Part shown: piece after piece, positions 56,175-64,000 of the stretch
Position numbering within the stretch: position 1 is the stretch's first letter
How the letters are laid out: each line of letters opens with the position of its first letter
NCBI GenBank assembly: GCA_001873065.1
Contig: MNYM01000010.1
Coordinates: 1 to 64,000, forward strand
Source of the DNA: Flavobacteriaceae bacterium CG2_30_31_66
Lineage (GTDB): Bacteria; Bacteroidota; Bacteroidia; Flavobacteriales; Flavobacteriaceae
Direction of reading: 5' to 3'
DNA length: 64,000 nt
Position numbers and translations under genes: made by a program
The notes under the pieces: model-generated
What the model saw: the letters and a program-made list of their open reading frames with translations, nothing else
Databases searched by the model: none
What the model was told of the DNA's origin: nothing

Positions 56175-56773
56175 AGTTTTATAAATTAATTTCTGTCGTT
56201 TTACATCCAATCGTCATTCCAACAATTGGAGTAATGTTGTACTTTTTAGCAATCCCAAACAATTTCGAAAACAAGCAAAAATTAAGTATTTTGAGTTTGG
56301 TTTTTATAGCTACTTATTTTATTCCAATATTGATTTTAGTCCTTTTTAAAAAATTAAAACTGATAGATTCTTATAAAACCAAAAGTATTCACGAACGAAA
56401 ATTACCAATTGTATTGATGATTGGGGTTTTCTATTTGTTGGGAAATACTATTGAAAATATTCAGAATTTAAACGACTTAACCTTACTATTTTTTTCTACC
56501 TCATTGGGTTTGATGATTGTTTACTTACTTTTTTACTTTCAAATAAAAGCGAGTATTCACCTCTTTACATTTGGAATTTTTACCGGATTTTTTATGGCAA
56601 TGAGCATTAGTTACCGTCAATCTTTTCTGGTTATCATTTTGATAATTTTATTTCTTTCAGGTATTGTAGCTTCTGCAAGATTGCATTTAAAAGCCCACAC
56701 TCAAAGAGAAGTTTATTTGGGATTTTTTATTGGTTTGATGTTACCAATCCTAGGAATTTTTATATTACAATAA
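56171..56773 (+). CDS. PAP2-like integral membrane protein, unknown function
   Basis: A 200-residue protein with about six transmembrane helices. The likely start is GTG 56171, inside the rpoN stop (GTGA), which implies coupled translation. The stretch SARLHLKAHTQREVYLGFFIG near the C-terminus resembles the last motif of PAP2-type phosphatases, while earlier motifs (KxxxxxxRP) are not seen; H-E-R-K is at that place. It may be a non-catalytic relative. The 3' end overlaps the convergent porT gene by 9 bp. Confidence 0.8.
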   Translation: MKFYKLISVVLHPIVIPTIGVMLYFLAIPNNFENKQKLSILSLVFIATYFIPILILVLFKKLKLIDSYKTKSIHERKLPIVLMIGVFYLLGNTIENIQNLNDLTLLFFSTSLGLMIVYLLFYFQIKASIHLFTFGIFTGFFMAMSISYRQSFLVIILIILFLSGIVASARLHLKAHTQREVYLGFFIGLMLPILGIFILQ

Positions 56774-57439
56774 ATAAAATATAAATCCAAATTTCAAAAT
56801 ACTAGTATCAATATTTTCAGAATTAATTTTTACATCCTTAAAAATTGGAGTCAAATTGTAAAAAACATGGAGATTGATAACGTCATAACCCGCTGAAAAT
56901 GTTATTCCGTATTGAAAATTGTTATATGCTGAAACATTTTTATAGGAAAATTGAGTGCCATTTTCTTCAAATCGAAAGGTATTTGAAAAATTATAAAGGA
57001 ACTTTACTCCCGTATAAATTCGCCAAAAATCATACTTTACAGCGTTAGAAGTTCGCCAACGAATTTCGAAAGGAACCTCTAAATTATGTGCTGTAAAAAT
57101 ATTCGAATTTAAATTTACAGACTCACTAAATACAGTTAAATTATTTATTTCTTGAACTTTTAAATTATGATTAAAATTATCATATCCATATCCAATACCA
57201 AGAGCAACCGAAATATTTCCTTGTTTGTTCAGAATAAAATCTTTCAAAAAACCAGCTGAAATTGCATAAGAAAAGGAACTTTTGTTAATAACTGTAGGTT
57301 GGTTAAAAAATTGCGCATACGAAATAGACGCATAAAGTTGATCATCTGCATAGTTATCACCTAATTTCAAAGAGTCTTTCTGAGCATAGGAAAGGGATGT
57401 CAAACTTAAAAAAAGAATAAAATATAAAACTTTTTTCAT
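56765..57439 (-). CDS. porT: PorT-like outer-membrane beta-barrel (T9SS)
   Basis: A 224-residue protein. ATG 57439 gives a good signal peptide (MKKVLYFILFLSLTSLSYAQ); the start at 57469 would add ten residues. The mature part is a series of amphipathic strands ending in an aromatic residue (GFIFYLL), as in barrels, and carries LEVPFEIRWRTS with the PorT-type core. PorT/SprT is needed for type IX secretion in Porphyromonas and Flavobacterium. It lies next to the ExbB-ExbD-ExbD genes, an arrangement I recall from other flavobacteria. Confidence 0.8.
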   Translation of the reverse strand: MKKVLYFILFLSLTSLSYAQKDSLKLGDNYADDQLYASISYAQFFNQPTVINKSSFSYAISAGFLKDFILNKQGNISVALGIGYGYDNFNHNLKVQEINNLTVFSESVNLNSNIFTAHNLEVPFEIRWRTSNAVKYDFWRIYTGVKFLYNFSNTFRFEENGTQFSYKNVSAYNNFQYGITFSAGYDVINLHVFYNLTPIFKDVKINSENIDTSILKFGFIFYLL

Positions 57440-57505
57440 CGGATTTTTATCATCGAATAAAGATAACATATTTTAAAAATAAAAAATAAAAAATAATGAC
57501 AATAA

Positions 57506-57537
57506 AAAAAGGGTAATTCTGGTGAATTACCCTTTTT
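57506..57537 (-). terminator. Terminator of the exbB-exbD-exbD operon
   Basis: AAAAAGGGTAATTC pairs with GAATTACCCTTTTT around TGGT. It lies 18 bp beyond the distal exbD stop and before porT. Confidence 0.88.
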
Positions 57538-57554
57538 AAGATTTTAAAATATAA

Positions 57555-58022
57555 TTAATTACTTGACCCTTTTTGGGTAGAATAACTAATCTTCAGTGCA
57601 TTTACATCTCTCAATTTCAATCTAATATCAGTGATTGTACCTACGTTAGATTCTTTATCAGCTTTTATAGAAGTTGTCATAAAAGGAACTTCTGCCTCAG
57701 AGACTTTAGATCTTGCGTTAATAATAAAAGCTGGAACCTGTTCTGCAGAAGCGATTTTATCGTTCAATTGGATTTTATTGTAACCTACACCGTCTCTATT
57801 TGGATCTTTTGATTTGCCAACATAAATTGTACAAACCAAACTTTTGTGTTCTAACTTTTTAATTTCAGAAGCAGAGGGTAATCTTGGATTTTCGATTCTT
57901 AAGTCAGTTTCTCTCATTGTGGTTGTTACCATGAAAAAGAACAATAACATAAAAACAATATCAGGCAAAGCTGCAGTATTCACAGCTGGCATTCCCTTCT
58001 TTTTTTTTCTAAATTTAGACAT
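57555..58022 (-). CDS. exbD: ExbD/TolR-family protein (distal copy)
   Basis: A 155-residue inner-membrane protein with one N-terminal helix, LPDIVFMLLFFFMVTTT. Its Asp is the proton-carrying residue of the ExbB-ExbD motor. A basic cytosolic start (MSKFRKKKKG) precedes the helix. The periplasmic domain follows. It works with the ExbB at 59157 and the second ExbD at 58044 to power outer-membrane events, classically TonB transport. Confidence 0.94.
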   Translation of the reverse strand: MSKFRKKKKGMPAVNTAALPDIVFMLLFFFMVTTTMRETDLRIENPRLPSASEIKKLEHKSLVCTIYVGKSKDPNRDGVGYNKIQLNDKIASAEQVPAFIINARSKVSEAEVPFMTTSIKADKESNVGTITDIRLKLRDVNALKISYSTQKGSSN

Positions 58023-58043
58023 GTTGTTAAATTTTAAAATTAA

Positions 58044-58682
58044 TTAAGACGTTGGCTCTGCATCCGAAATGATTTGAGGATAAGCAGTTTTTATAAATTC
58101 TACTTTGCTTTTCAAATCTTCAGATTTGTCTTTTGAACTCTTTTTAGCCTCGTCATAAGCATTTTCTAACTGATCAAAAGTCATTTGATACTTTTTCAAG
58201 GATAGTTTATTTCTTAACTCAGTATAGGCTCTTAAAAGTTCATTTTGAACCTTGATATACATACCGTATTCAGTACCTCTGTCACTTTGAACAGAAATAA
58301 TTGCTTTGTTTGGATGGTCCGAAGAAAGAGGACTTTTTTCTCCTTGACAATAATCACAAGGTTTTCCTGGTGAGCCGTCTTCACCAGCGTTTCCAATACC
58401 ACCACCATTATCAATAAATTTCATAGCAGCATCTTTTAAGTCTTTAATTTGCATACGCTCATTTTCAACTAAGAGTTCGTTATTTCTATTAATAAGAACT
58501 ACGAAAATATTCTTTTCTTTGATGATTGGTGGAACATAATCTTTTGGTGGCTTTTCTGATAACTTCTTAGACACCCCTGAATCTACGTTCATTGTTGTTG
58601 TCACTAAGAAGAAAATCAATAACAGAAAAGCAATGTCCGCCATTGAACCTGCATTAATTTCTGGATTTTCTCTTCTTGCCAT
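58044..58682 (-). CDS. exbD: ExbD/TolR-family protein (proximal copy, with insertion)
   Basis: A 212-residue relative of the distal ExbD. The helix SMADIAFLLLIFFLVTTT has the same Asp. It is longer because of a Gly-rich insertion near residues 90-115, with CDYCQGE giving a Cys pair that could form a disulfide or hold metal in the periplasm. A C-terminal charged helical extension is also present. It lies 21 bp upstream of the other exbD on the same strand. Confidence 0.93.
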   Translation of the reverse strand: MARRENPEINAGSMADIAFLLLIFFLVTTTMNVDSGVSKKLSEKPPKDYVPPIIKEKNIFVVLINRNNELLVENERMQIKDLKDAAMKFIDNGGGIGNAGEDGSPGKPCDYCQGEKSPLSSDHPNKAIISVQSDRGTEYGMYIKVQNELLRAYTELRNKLSLKKYQMTFDQLENAYDEAKKSSKDKSEDLKSKVEFIKTAYPQIISDAEPTS

Positions 58683-58686
58683 AATT

Positions 58687-59148
58687 TTATGATTTAATCA
58701 GACCTTTTACCAAATCCACTACGAAAAATAGTCCAGCAATACCACCTAAAATAATGCTATACCAAATGCCAGCTCCAACCCATCTGTTTACTGAAGAACC
58801 CTCTTCACCTCCAGGTTGTATTCTTCCAGCAGCATCATATACTGCGTTGCTGTCCGACAAAATGTAAGCAATAACTAGTAAAATTGCTAAAGCAGCCAAA
58901 CCTTTCAAAGTTTTGATTAAATTGTCTTTGTTTCCAATCAAACTTTTCAATGAAAGAAAAATTGTAACTGCTACCGTTCCTAGAAATAAATAATAGGAAA
59001 ATGAAATTAAAGGACTAATTACACGGTTTTGAACGTCTACATTTGTTTCAATTGCTTCTGTATCTACCATAAAAATTCTTATGAAAAAGATACCGCCAAT
59101 TAAGGCAATTCCAGCAATTAAAAGATTTAAAATTTTAGTACTCTTCAT
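58687..59148 (-). CDS. Membrane protein of the ExbB-ExbD operon, unknown function
   Basis: A 153-residue protein with four likely transmembrane helices: about 8-25, 46-66, 82-97 and 128-148. A short loop with NAVYDAAGRIQPGGEEG lies in between. It sits between exbB and the first exbD, 4 and 8 bp from its neighbours, so it is translated with them. It may be an accessory subunit of the energiser complex, but no function is known to me. Confidence 0.85.
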   Translation of the reverse strand: MKSTKILNLLIAGIALIGGIFFIRIFMVDTEAIETNVDVQNRVISPLISFSYYLFLGTVAVTIFLSLKSLIGNKDNLIKTLKGLAALAILLVIAYILSDSNAVYDAAGRIQPGGEEGSSVNRWVGAGIWYSIILGGIAGLFFVVDLVKGLIKS

Positions 59149-59156
59149 AATAAATT

Positions 59157-59879
59157 TTATTTTTTGAATCTAACTAATAAATCTACCAATGAGATAGACG
59201 CATCTTCCATACTATTTACAATACTATCGATTTTCGCAACGATATAATTGTAAAAAATTTGAAGAATAATTGCTACAACAAGACCAAATACAGTTGTTAA
59301 TAAGGCGATTTTAATACCACCTGCTACAACCGCTGGAGAAATGTCATTCGCAACAGCAATATCGTTAAAGGCACCAATCATACCAATTACAGTACCCATG
59401 AAACCTAGCATTGGAGCCAATGCAATAAATAATGAAATCCAAGAAACATTTTTCTCCAATTGTCCCATTTGAACTCCTCCATAAGAGACTACTGCCTTCT
59501 CTGCTTCTTCAACACTTTCATCAACTCTGTCTAAACCTTGAAAAAAGATTGAAGCAACTGGTCCTTTTGTGTTTCTGCAAACTTCTTTAGCAGCTTCAAT
59601 GCCACCTGAACTTAATGCATCGTCAATATTTGCCAATAATTTTTTTGTATTGGTTGTTGCCATGTTCAAATAAATGATTCTTTCAATGGCGATTGCTAAT
59701 CCTAAGATTAACGTTACTAATACGATTCCCATAAATCCTGGGCCACCATCAATAAAGTTTTGCTTTAATACTTGGTGAAACGTTTTTGCTTCTGTCACTG
59801 TTTCTTGCGCAAAAGTTGATTGTATTGCTCCAAAAAACATCAATCCTGTTACAGATAAGGCATTTACTACTTTTTTCAT
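59157..59879 (-). CDS. exbB: MotA/TolQ/ExbB proton channel protein
   Basis: A 240-residue inner-membrane protein. A signal-like first helix with the cut site before QETVTEAK precedes three channel helices at about 45-65, 140-165 and 185-210. The family core is seen in APMLGFMGTVIGMIGAF and GGIKIALLTTVFGLVVAI, with the Thr residues that line the proton path. It is the first gene of the exbB-(membrane protein)-exbD-exbD operon. Confidence 0.95.
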   Translation of the reverse strand: MKKVVNALSVTGLMFFGAIQSTFAQETVTEAKTFHQVLKQNFIDGGPGFMGIVLVTLILGLAIAIERIIYLNMATTNTKKLLANIDDALSSGGIEAAKEVCRNTKGPVASIFFQGLDRVDESVEEAEKAVVSYGGVQMGQLEKNVSWISLFIALAPMLGFMGTVIGMIGAFNDIAVANDISPAVVAGGIKIALLTTVFGLVVAIILQIFYNYIVAKIDSIVNSMEDASISLVDLLVRFKK

Positions 59880-60121
59880 CTTGGTTATAAATTAATTTTA
59901 ATAGTTAACGGGTTAAAGATATAAATTTTCAAATCAAAAATAGAATTTATATGAAATTTTCTGCAACTAAAAAAAATTCAAATCTATTCCACTTTATTTT
60001 GGGGCAAGTAACAAAAAATGTTAGGCATAAAAAAATTTTTTTTTAGCTATTTATTGACAAAGCACATTTATTTTTAAAAATAGGTCTTACAATGTTCAAT
60101 CAAATCAAAAAATAATTATTT

Positions 60122-61153
60122 CTATGAAATTTCGCCTCTTAGTGAAGTTTCAAAATGATTTGTAAATTCAATCAAAGAAAAATTCTCATTCAATAAATAC
60201 ATTAATTTTGCAACAGCAGCCTCTGTAGTGATATCTTTTCCACTCACAACGCCAATTTTTTTCAAAGCAACACTCGTTTCATAGTGTCCTTGGTTCACAT
60301 TTCCACCCAAACATTGCGTCACATTTACAATGCGGATATTTTTCTCAATAGCATTTTTAATAAGGTGCACAAACCAATTTTCTGAAGGCGCATTTCCTGA
60401 ACCATAAGTTTCTAATACAACTCCTTTTAAATTTTTGATTGACAGAATACTTTTCAGCACATTTTCAACGATTCCAGGGAAAATTTTAATGATAACAATA
60501 TCTGTTACTAATTTTTTTCGAACAATTAAAGGCAGATTTTCGTCAGAAACACGCAGTAAATAATGTTCATGGAACTTTAAATACACACCACTTTCCGCCA
60601 ATGGCGGATAATTCATCGACACAAATGCTTCAAATTGTTCAGCGTTCATTTTGGTTGTTCTGTTTGCTCTGTACAATTTATATTCAAAATATAAACACAC
60701 TTCTTGAATCATAGGTTTGCCGTTTTTTTGAGCAGAAGCAACTTCAATTGAAGTGATTAAATTTTCTTTGGCATCGGTGCGTAAATCGCCAATTGGCAGT
60801 TGCGAACCAGTAAAAATAATTGGCTTTTGCAGATTTTCGAGCATAAAACTGATGGCAGAAGAAGTATATGACATCGTATCAGAACCAGAAAGTACTACAA
60901 ACCCATCAAATAAATCATAATTTTTCTCAATAATTTCTACAATATCCATATAATATTGAGTGTTCATGTTTGAGGAATCAATAGGTGTTTCAAAAGAAAT
61001 GGTGTGAATCTGACAATTGAGTTGCTGTAATTCAGGGATTTTTTCTGAAATCTGACTAAAATCAAATGCTTTCAATGCGTTAGAATCATAATCTTTCATC
61101 ATTCCAATGGTTCCTCCTGTGTAAATCAGTAAAATTGTAGGTTTTGTTGTCAT
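60122..61153 (-). CDS. ansA: L-asparaginase, type I
   Basis: A 343-residue enzyme that hydrolyses asparagine to aspartate and ammonia. The catalytic Thr12 is in IYTGGTIGMM, and the second catalytic set is in VVLSGSDTMSYT. No signal peptide, so it is cytosolic as in type I enzymes. Downstream motifs include GSQLPIGDLRTDAKEN. It lies near asnS functionally (Asn supply) but is not co-transcribed with it. Confidence 0.95.
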   Translation of the reverse strand: MTTKPTILLIYTGGTIGMMKDYDSNALKAFDFSQISEKIPELQQLNCQIHTISFETPIDSSNMNTQYYMDIVEIIEKNYDLFDGFVVLSGSDTMSYTSSAISFMLENLQKPIIFTGSQLPIGDLRTDAKENLITSIEVASAQKNGKPMIQEVCLYFEYKLYRANRTTKMNAEQFEAFVSMNYPPLAESGVYLKFHEHYLLRVSDENLPLIVRKKLVTDIVIIKIFPGIVENVLKSILSIKNLKGVVLETYGSGNAPSENWFVHLIKNAIEKNIRIVNVTQCLGGNVNQGHYETSVALKKIGVVSGKDITTEAAVAKLMYLLNENFSLIEFTNHFETSLRGEIS

Positions 61154-61245
61154 TTTGACACTTTTTTTATTCGAATTAATTTTGGAATAATTTATGTTGT
61201 AAATTTATCGAACAATTTCGACATTAATAATTAAACGTAAAAATT

Positions 61246-61944
61246 ATGATTGGATTTTATATTTTAATAGGTGTAATCTCTTTGGTTAGCTGGATTATCA
61301 GCAATACTCTGAAGAAAAAATTTGATAAATACTCAAAAGTTAGCTTGAGAAATGGCATGAGTGGTGCTGAAATAGCCGAAAAAATGCTTGCAGATCATGG
61401 CATTCGTGATGTAAAAGTTATTTCTACTCCTGGTAGATTGACAGATCATTACAATCCTTTAGACAAAACTGTAAATTTGAGTGAATCCGTTTTTAACCAA
61501 AGAAATGCCTCTGCTGCTGCTGTTGCTGCGCACGAAGTTGGTCACGCAGTTCAGCATGCAACTGCTTATGAATGGTTGACAATGCGTTCTAAATTGGTGC
61601 CAGTTGTGAATATTTCTTCACGTTTTTCTCAATGGCTTGTGATTGGTGGATTGATTTTAGGTGCAGGTGCAGGACAAACTGGTTTTGGTTTCACAATTGC
61701 TGTTATTGGATTGATTTTCATGGCGTTAGCAACTATTTTCAGCTTTATTACTTTGCCAGTTGAGTATGACGCAAGTAATAGAGCTTTGGCTTGGTTAAAA
61801 AACAAAAATATGGTTTCTCAGCAAGAATTAGAAGGTTCTACTGATGCGTTGAAATGGGCAGCAAGAACTTATTTAGTAGCTGCAATTGGCTCATTAGCAA
61901 TGTTGTTATATTGGGCTTTACAAATTTTTGGAAGTAGAGATTAA
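61246..61944 (+). CDS. Membrane zinc metallopeptidase (YugP-like)
   Basis: A 232-residue protein. An N-terminal helix (about 3-20) anchors it. The zinc motif HEVGHAVQH (His96, Glu97, His100, and His104) is complete. Three further hydrophobic segments follow (about 126-150, 152-178 and 203-225). This pattern is that of the neutral zinc metallopeptidases of the YugP/DUF2230-like group. The substrate is unknown, probably membrane or secreted proteins. A terminator follows. Confidence 0.92.
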   Translation: MIGFYILIGVISLVSWIISNTLKKKFDKYSKVSLRNGMSGAEIAEKMLADHGIRDVKVISTPGRLTDHYNPLDKTVNLSESVFNQRNASAAAVAAHEVGHAVQHATAYEWLTMRSKLVPVVNISSRFSQWLVIGGLILGAGAGQTGFGFTIAVIGLIFMALATIFSFITLPVEYDASNRALAWLKNKNMVSQQELEGSTDALKWAARTYLVAAIGSLAMLLYWALQIFGSRD

Positions 61945-62018
61945 TTCATCAATAAACTAATGAGTTTATGTGAAAATGTAGCAATTCATTAATTTAATAA
62001 TGAAATTTTAAATAATTT

Positions 62019-62050
62019 ATCCGAAAGTATCATTGCTTTCGGATTTTTTA
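62019..62050 (+). terminator. Terminator downstream of the metallopeptidase
   Basis: ATCCGAAAG pairs with CTTTCGGAT around an 8-nt loop, followed by six T. It lies 75 bp after the stop. Confidence 0.78.
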
Positions 62051-62083
62051 TTTCAAACTTTTAAAGCGATAAACTTTAAAACT

Positions 62084-63178
62084 TTAAAAATACTCCCCAG
62101 AAAGTGTGCTTGCATTTTTTTTATTTGGGCGCAATTTGAGTAAAAAGATTCCCAACTTTACAAAAAAATCACTTTTTGTGAGTGAGAAAATTCTTTTTTG
62201 AGCAATTTTTGAGCGTTTGTAGTTTGATAAAAATCTTTTTCTCCAAGTTTGTTCGTAATCAGACAAGTGAATTATTGAATTATTTTTGATGGATTTCACA
62301 ATGAATTCACTTGCCATGATGGCAGATTCAAAAATAAATTTATATCCTTCACCAACAATTGGGTTTACTTGAGAGACACTATCACCTACACAAACTAAAT
62401 TTTCAATAACAAATTTATCCAAAACTGGTGTGATAGGAATACTGCCTCCTTCAACAATTTCATTGTCTTTTTCGACAAGTTTTTTGATATTGGGCAACTG
62501 TAAAACTTCATTCAGTCTTTCTTTTAAACCTTTCACCATTGTCTCATCAAATGTGCCAAATCCAATGATCGCTCTTTGATTTTTTAAAGGAAAAATCCAA
62601 CCATAACCTCCCTTATACTCTTTTCCAAGAAGTAAATAGGCTTCATCAGATTTTCCAAAATATTTTACGTTGTATTCAACACCAACCGCCAAAACAGGAT
62701 TCTTGATTTGTAATCCTACTTTTTTGCTGAGAATTCCTGCTGTGCCAGAACAATCCACAAAAATTGTTGCTTGATAAGAATTCCCATTTTTATCTGAAAC
62801 AGCCGTAAAAGTTTTTTCTGAATTTTGATGAATTTGATTGATGTGAACATCCAATTGAATGTCAACAAAATTTTTATCCAAAGAAGCAATTAATTCCTCA
62901 TGAACCTTTTTTTTATCAAGAATAACAGCATCTACATAAATGTGTTCTTGTAAATTTTTGGCTTGAATGATAATAGAATTTATTTTTTGAGCTACCACAT
63001 TTTCAGTCAAACCAAAATCTGCTATTTTGATAAAACTTCCTAAAGTATTGAATGAAATATCTAAAAGATTTTTCTTTCGATCCAACAATAAGGTTTTGCA
63101 TTGTTGTTTACCAAGTTCTCTTGCTAGCATTAAACCTGCAGTTCCTGCACCAACAATAACAACCTCATATTTTTTCAT
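62084..63178 (-). CDS. Geranylgeranyl-reductase-like FAD oxidoreductase
   Basis: A 364-residue flavoprotein. ATG 63178 gives MKKYEVVIVGAGTAGLMLARELG with the FAD-binding GxGxxG at about 9-14; the start at 63199 would add seven residues. The middle has VDCSGTAG and GGYGWIFPLKNQRAIIGFG, and the FAD motif GDSVSQVNPIVGEGYKFIFES is present. This is the p-hydroxybenzoate hydroxylase superfamily arrangement used by geranylgeranyl reductases and lycopene cyclases. It probably reduces or oxidises a polyprenyl lipid; the substrate is not decided. It is 18 bp downstream of lepA. Confidence 0.85.
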   Translation of the reverse strand: MKKYEVVIVGAGTAGLMLARELGKQQCKTLLLDRKKNLLDISFNTLGSFIKIADFGLTENVVAQKINSIIIQAKNLQEHIYVDAVILDKKKVHEELIASLDKNFVDIQLDVHINQIHQNSEKTFTAVSDKNGNSYQATIFVDCSGTAGILSKKVGLQIKNPVLAVGVEYNVKYFGKSDEAYLLLGKEYKGGYGWIFPLKNQRAIIGFGTFDETMVKGLKERLNEVLQLPNIKKLVEKDNEIVEGGSIPITPVLDKFVIENLVCVGDSVSQVNPIVGEGYKFIFESAIMASEFIVKSIKNNSIIHLSDYEQTWRKRFLSNYKRSKIAQKRIFSLTKSDFFVKLGIFLLKLRPNKKNASTLSGEYF

Positions 63179-63195
63179 AAAAGCATGGTTAAGTA

Positions 63196-64000
63196 TCAAT
63201 CATTCAGCTTTAAAACTGCCATAAATGCCTCTTGTGGAATTTCTACATTCCCTACTTGACGCATTCTTTTCTTACCTTTTTTCTGTTTTTCTAACAATTT
63301 TCGTTTACGAGAAATATCACCTCCATAACATTTTGCAGTGACATCTTTTCGCAATGCTTTCACAGTTTCGCGAGCAATGATTTTTGCGCCAATAGCTGCC
63401 TGAATAGGAATGTCAAATTGCTGACGAGGAATCAATTCTTTTAGTTTTTCGCAAATTCGTTTTCCAATTCCATAAGCATTATCTATGTGCAATAATGCAG
63501 ATAGCGCATCCACAGGTTGTGCATTTAACAACATGTCAACGCGCACTAATTTTGATTCTCTCATGCCAATTGGATGATAATCAAAAGAAGCATATCCTTT
63601 AGAAACTGTTTTTAATCGGTCATAAAAATCAAATACAATCTCCGCCAAAGGCATATCAAAAGTCAACTCAACTCTTTCAGGAGTTAAATACGTTTGATTC
63701 ACAATTTGCCCACGTTTTTCAATACACAATCCCATTACTTGCCCTACAAAATCAGATTTTGTGATAATAGACGCTTTGATAAAAGGTTCTTCTACTCTGT
63801 CTAATTTTGATGGATCAGGCAAATCAGAAGGATTGTTTACAATGATAGGTTTTTGAGGTTCTTTTTTGGTAAAAGCGTGATAAGAAACGTTTGGAACAGT
63901 TGTAATTACAGTCATATTAAATTCACGTTCCAACCGTTCTTGAATGATTTCCATGTGCAACATTCCAAGAAATCCACATCGAAAACCAAATCCCAAAGCA
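63196..64000 (-). CDS. lepA: Elongation factor 4 (LepA), C-terminal part, 5' end outside window
   Basis: The frame is open through the window edge on the minus strand. The visible 268 residues start [20 protein letters not shown], in the EF-G-like domain III. They continue with domain V and the LepA-specific C-terminal domain, [20 protein letters not shown], ending [17 protein letters not shown]. LepA is a ribosome-binding GTPase that can back-translocate. The GTPase domain is not in the window, so its completeness cannot be judged. Confidence 0.97.
   Translation of the reverse strand, partial: ALGFGFRCGFLGMLHMEIIQERLEREFNMTVITTVPNVSYHAFTKKEPQKPIIVNNPSDLPDPSKLDRVEEPFIKASIITKSDFVGQVMGLCIEKRGQIVNQTYLTPERVELTFDMPLAEIVFDFYDRLKTVSKGYASFDYHPIGMRESKLVRVDMLLNAQPVDALSALLHIDNAYGIGKRICEKLKELIPRQQFDIPIQAAIGAKIIARETVKALRKDVTAKCYGGDISRKRKLLEKQKKGKKRMRQVGNVEIPQEAFMAVLKLND

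Overview
The window is chromosomal DNA from a low-GC member of the Bacteroidota, most likely family Flavobacteriaceae. The signs are the gliding/type IX secretion operon gldK-gldL-gldM-gldN, a separate gldB-gldC pair, a PorT-like barrel gene, a remnant ending in a type IX sorting domain, no Shine-Dalgarno pattern, and TAnnTTTG-type -7 boxes before several genes. I cannot name the genus or species.

Layout. 1-6560 looks accessory: the 3' end of a superfamily 2 helicase overlapping a GIY-YIG (T5orf172-like) nuclease gene, a lipoprotein sulfatase, an Abi-like gene with a small helical partner, an imperfect palindrome, and a 21-bp minisatellite. 6563-21k is mostly core: galE, a DegT/DnrJ-type aminotransferase, a penicillin-acylase-family hydrolase, groES-groEL, an envelope/regulatory run (miaB, a sigma-54 activator, lptE, a TPR-like gene, secG) and topA. 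20.9-27k holds a ureohydrolase-fold gene with altered metal ligands followed by gldKLMN. 26.7-34.8k has an FAD oxidoreductase, DUF983, ABC-F, a PLP enzyme, a GH73/LysM lipoprotein, a gamma-carbonic-anhydrase-like protein, an Spy-like protein and an MscS channel. 34.9-36.1k is a decayed T9SS cargo gene (beta-helix, CBM6-like, sorting domain). 36.3-39.6k holds a folK-deoxynucleoside kinase fusion, gldC-gldB and nadE, followed by a possible 43-codon mini-gene with its own promoter and terminator. 39.9-45.4k is dnaG, clpX, clpP and tig; 45.6-49.4k is pyrH, frr and an RND/MMPL transporter.

49.4-53.1k is a second accessory patch. It has two 243-bp repeat copies, a 31-bp repeat pair with an operator-like palindrome, a leucine-rich ORF broken by one in-frame TGA, orphan genes, a DUF6364-PIN toxin-antitoxin pair and a gene fragment. 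53.2-64k returns to core: asnS, rpoN, a membrane gene, porT, an exbB-exbD-exbD energiser set with an extra membrane protein, asparaginase, a zinc metallopeptidase, a geranylgeranyl-reductase-like flavoprotein and the 3' part of lepA.

How it fits together. Much of the window concerns the envelope: LPS transport (lptE), secretion (secG, gldKLMN, porT), gliding (gldB, gldC), a proton-motive energiser (exbB/exbD) and cell-wall turnover (GH73/LysM). rpoN and a receiver-less sigma-54 activator are both present. No tRNA, rRNA, CRISPR array or intact insertion sequence was recognised. All calls come from reading the sequence; no database search was run.
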